Assembly (NCBI GenBank): GCA_027451455.1 | Contig: DAIDJI010000257.1 | Location: 1-7,514, forward strand | DNA length: 7,514 bases | From: Planctomycetales bacterium | GTDB taxonomy: Bacteria > Planctomycetota > Planctomycetia > Isosphaerales > Isosphaeraceae | Direction of reading: 5' to 3' | Shown here: one piece after another, positions 5,865 to 7,514 of the stretch | Layout: every line of letters starts with the position of its first letter | How positions within the stretch are numbered: the first letter of the stretch is position 1 | Notes under the pieces: generated by a model | Databases searched by the model: none | Told to the model about the DNA's origin: nothing | What the model saw: the letters and a program-made list of their open reading frames with translations, nothing else | Translations under genes and position numbers: made by a program

Positions 5865-6445
5865 GCAAGCCCTCCGCCTCTCTCGATACACTCCTGGAGA
5901 AGCTCGCAACGGGCGATAACGAGGCGGCCGAGCGCGTCTTCCGCGAATATGAGCCGTTCCTTCGCTCGATGGTTCGGCGTCGGCTTACACCGATGCTTCG
6001 CAGCAAATTCGACTCCATGGACGTGGTTCAATCGGTCTGGGCCGATGTCCTCGAAGGCTATCGTGAAGAGGGCTGGCGATTCACGGACCAGGCGCACCTG
6101 CGGGCGTTCCTCGCTCGGGTCACCTACAATCACTTCGCGACGCAATGCCGACGGCATCGGACGGCGCTGGAGCATGAACGCCCGATCTACGAGGCTGAGT
6201 CGCCGCCCGAGCCGGCCTCGGCCCAGCCACGTCCCAGCCAGGTGGCGCAGGCCCACGAGATGTGGGATCTCCTGATGGATCTCTGCCCGCCAGCGCACCG
6301 ACAGATTCTCGAAATGAAGGGGCAAGGGGCCTCGCTCTCGGAGATTGCCGAGCGGACGGGGTTCCATGAGTCGAGCGTCCGACGCATCCTTTACGAGCTG
6401 GCGAAAAAGCTGGCCGCCGCCCGCCAACGAGCCGCCGAGGGATGA
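5861..6445 (+). CDS. ECF-type RNA polymerase sigma factor
   Basis: A 194-aa extracytoplasmic-function sigma factor that would direct RNA polymerase to a dedicated set of promoters. The sigma-2 region spans about residues 20-100 and includes the FDSMDVVQSVW signature (50-60), and GWRFTDQAHLRAFLARVTYNH covers -10 recognition and melting contacts (71-91). A Glu/Pro-rich linker (103-128) precedes sigma-4 (about 134-190), whose helix-turn-helix (about 157-180, LSEIAERTGFHESSVRRIL) contacts the -35 element. There is no C-terminal extension and sigma-3 is absent, as expected for ECF proteins. The ATG overlaps the stop of the upstream gene and there is no strong Shine-Dalgarno, which indicates translational coupling. 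A Ser/Thr kinase gene starts 22 nt after the stop; planctomycete ECF groups encoded next to protein kinases are known, and kinase-dependent control is the likely mechanism here. Assignment to a numbered ECF group would need a profile search. Confidence 0.94.
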   Translation: MSKPSASLDTLLEKLATGDNEAAERVFREYEPFLRSMVRRRLTPMLRSKFDSMDVVQSVWADVLEGYREEGWRFTDQAHLRAFLARVTYNHFATQCRRHRTALEHERPIYEAESPPEPASAQPRPSQVAQAHEMWDLLMDLCPPAHRQILEMKGQGASLSEIAERTGFHESSVRRILYELAKKLAAARQRAAEG

Positions 6446-6467
6446 GGCGCACCCCGAGGGCCTACGC

Positions 6468-7514
6468 ATGGCGACCGAGACGATGCGCCCGCCCAGCTCG
6501 CTGGCGAGCCGGCAGGTTGAGGAGATGGTTGAAGCCTGGCGACGCGGCGAGCGGCCGATCGTTGAGGAGATCCTCGCCCGCTATCCTGAGCTGGATGACG
6601 ATGCAACGATCCGACTGATCTATGAGGAATATAGCCTGCGTCAGGAGGCGGGCCTCGAGGTCGATGCTGAGGAGATCGTGCGCCGATTCCCTCGATATCG
6701 CGACGAGCTGGCGCTCTTGCTCGACTGCCATCGCCTGCTCGAATCGGCCCCGGCGCGCGTGGAATATCCGCGTATCGGCGAGGTGCTCGCCGGCTTCCGG
6801 CTGATCGGCGAACTGGGGCGAGGAGCGGCCGGCCGGGTCTATCTGGCGGCACAGCCATCGCTCGGCGACCGTCCGGTCGTGCTGAAGGTCACGCGACGCG
6901 GCCGTGAAGAACATCTCTCGCTGGCCCGGCTCCAGCACATGAACATTGTCCCGCTGTACTCGGAGCATGCGATTCCCGCCCGCGGCTTGCAGGCACTCTG
7001 CATGCCTTATCTGGGCGGGACGACGCTCGCCCAGGTTCTCGAAGCGATCGAGGACCGACCGGCCTCCGAGCGGACGGGCGCCGAGATCGTCGAGGTACTC
7101 GATCGATCCAGCCAGCGGCGGGAGTCTGGGTCGGCGGTGGCCGGACCCTTCCGCCGATATTTGACACGGGTCTCGTACGTGGAGGCGATCGTCTCGATCG
7201 GTGCTGCGCTGGCGGACGGACTCCATCACGCCCACGAGCGTGACCTGGTCCACATGGATGTCAAGCCGTCGAACGTTCTGCTTGCCGACGACGGCCAGCC
7301 GATGCTCCTGGACTTCCACCTGGCGCGCGGACCGATCGATCCAGACCGCCCGCCGCCGGAGTGGATGGGCGGGACGCTGGAATTCATGTCGCCCGAGCAT
7401 CGCCGGGCGATGTCAGCCGTTCGGGCGGGCCACCCGATCCGCGACAGTGTCGATGCGCGTGCCGACATCTACTCGCTGGGGATGCTTCTCTACGTTGCAC
7501 TCGGCGGACCGGTC
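6468..7514 (+). CDS. Ser/Thr protein kinase of planctomycete type, 3' partial
   Basis: The frame is open from ATG 6468 to the window end (349 codons). GAGG at 6456-6459 is the Shine-Dalgarno, and no in-frame start lies closer to the sigma gene. Residues about 14-92 are an Arg/Glu-rich helical domain (VEAWRRGERP, EEILARYPEL, RRFPRYRDEL) that I recall preceding many planctomycete kinases. The kinase domain then begins: glycine loop GRGAAGRV (117-124), VVLK with the ATP lysine K140, alpha-C glutamate E148 (only 8 residues from K140, so a short beta3-alphaC link), hinge CMPYLGG (about 178-184), an insert of about 40 residues (about 195-235), catalytic loop HMDVKPSN (262-269) with D264 and N269, DFH (282-284) in place of DFG, SPE (308-310) and the structural D333 in ADIYSLG. 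Catalytic Lys, Asp, Asn and metal Asp are all present, so activity is expected, but HRD and DFG are altered. The probable targets are the co-encoded sigma factor or membrane protein. Any transmembrane or sensor domain lies beyond the window. Confidence 0.93.
   Translation, partial: MATETMRPPSSLASRQVEEMVEAWRRGERPIVEEILARYPELDDDATIRLIYEEYSLRQEAGLEVDAEEIVRRFPRYRDELALLLDCHRLLESAPARVEYPRIGEVLAGFRLIGELGRGAAGRVYLAAQPSLGDRPVVLKVTRRGREEHLSLARLQHMNIVPLYSEHAIPARGLQALCMPYLGGTTLAQVLEAIEDRPASERTGAEIVEVLDRSSQRRESGSAVAGPFRRYLTRVSYVEAIVSIGAALADGLHHAHERDLVHMDVKPSNVLLADDGQPMLLDFHLARGPIDPDRPPPEWMGGTLEFMSPEHRRAMSAVRAGHPIRDSVDARADIYSLGMLLYVALGGPV

Noticed and set aside
5831..6469. 212-aa reading frame antisense to the sigma factor
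   Set aside because: It mirrors a clear ECF sigma factor, and the composition gives no recognisable fold.
6462..7400. 312-aa reading frame antisense to the kinase
   Set aside because: It is a shadow produced by GC-rich codon usage. The + strand has an unbroken kinase domain with all motifs.

Overview
The window looks like chromosomal DNA from a GC-rich planctomycete, most likely of the Isosphaeraceae type. Three things point there. Two predicted proteins carry an N-terminal LE-x-R motif of the planctomycete 'LEPR-XLL' class. A Tat-dependent Gfo/Idh/MocA oxidoreductase has the CQKP variant common in that phylum. An ECF sigma factor is followed directly by a Ser/Thr protein kinase with planctomycete-style motifs (HMD, DFH). 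The lineage call comes from remembered family features, not from a search.

Layout. Positions 2-2308 (+) hold the 3' part of a SNF2-family helicase/ATPase gene whose start lies upstream of the window. Positions 2461-3816 (+) encode a secreted Gfo/Idh/MocA-type oxidoreductase, followed 11 nt after its stop by a perfect 12-bp GC hairpin. Positions 4037-4375 (-) encode a convergent small LEPR-XLL-like protein with a Ser/Asp/Asn/Thr-rich repetitive tail. A 496-bp divergent intergenic region (4376-4871) follows. It carries a near-consensus sigma-70-type promoter (TTGACC-18-TAGAAT, 4533-4562), a tandem 9-mer just upstream of the -35, and about 170 nt of hairpin-forming sequence downstream that is either a long structured leader or a separate small RNA.

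Positions 4872-7514 (+) form a tight cluster of three genes: a 330-aa LEPR-XLL-like protein with one C-terminal membrane segment, an ECF sigma factor that overlaps it by ATGA, and a Ser/Thr kinase starting 22 nt after the sigma stop and running off the end of the window. The simplest reading is a planctomycete signalling operon in which the kinase, and possibly the membrane protein, controls the sigma factor.

The points most worth a second look are the structured 4563-4740 segment behind the strong promoter, the LEPR-XLL/ECF sigma/kinase arrangement, the kinase's altered HRD and DFG motifs, and the small repetitive LEPR-XLL-like protein. I saw no tRNA, rRNA, CRISPR array, transposase or phage gene.
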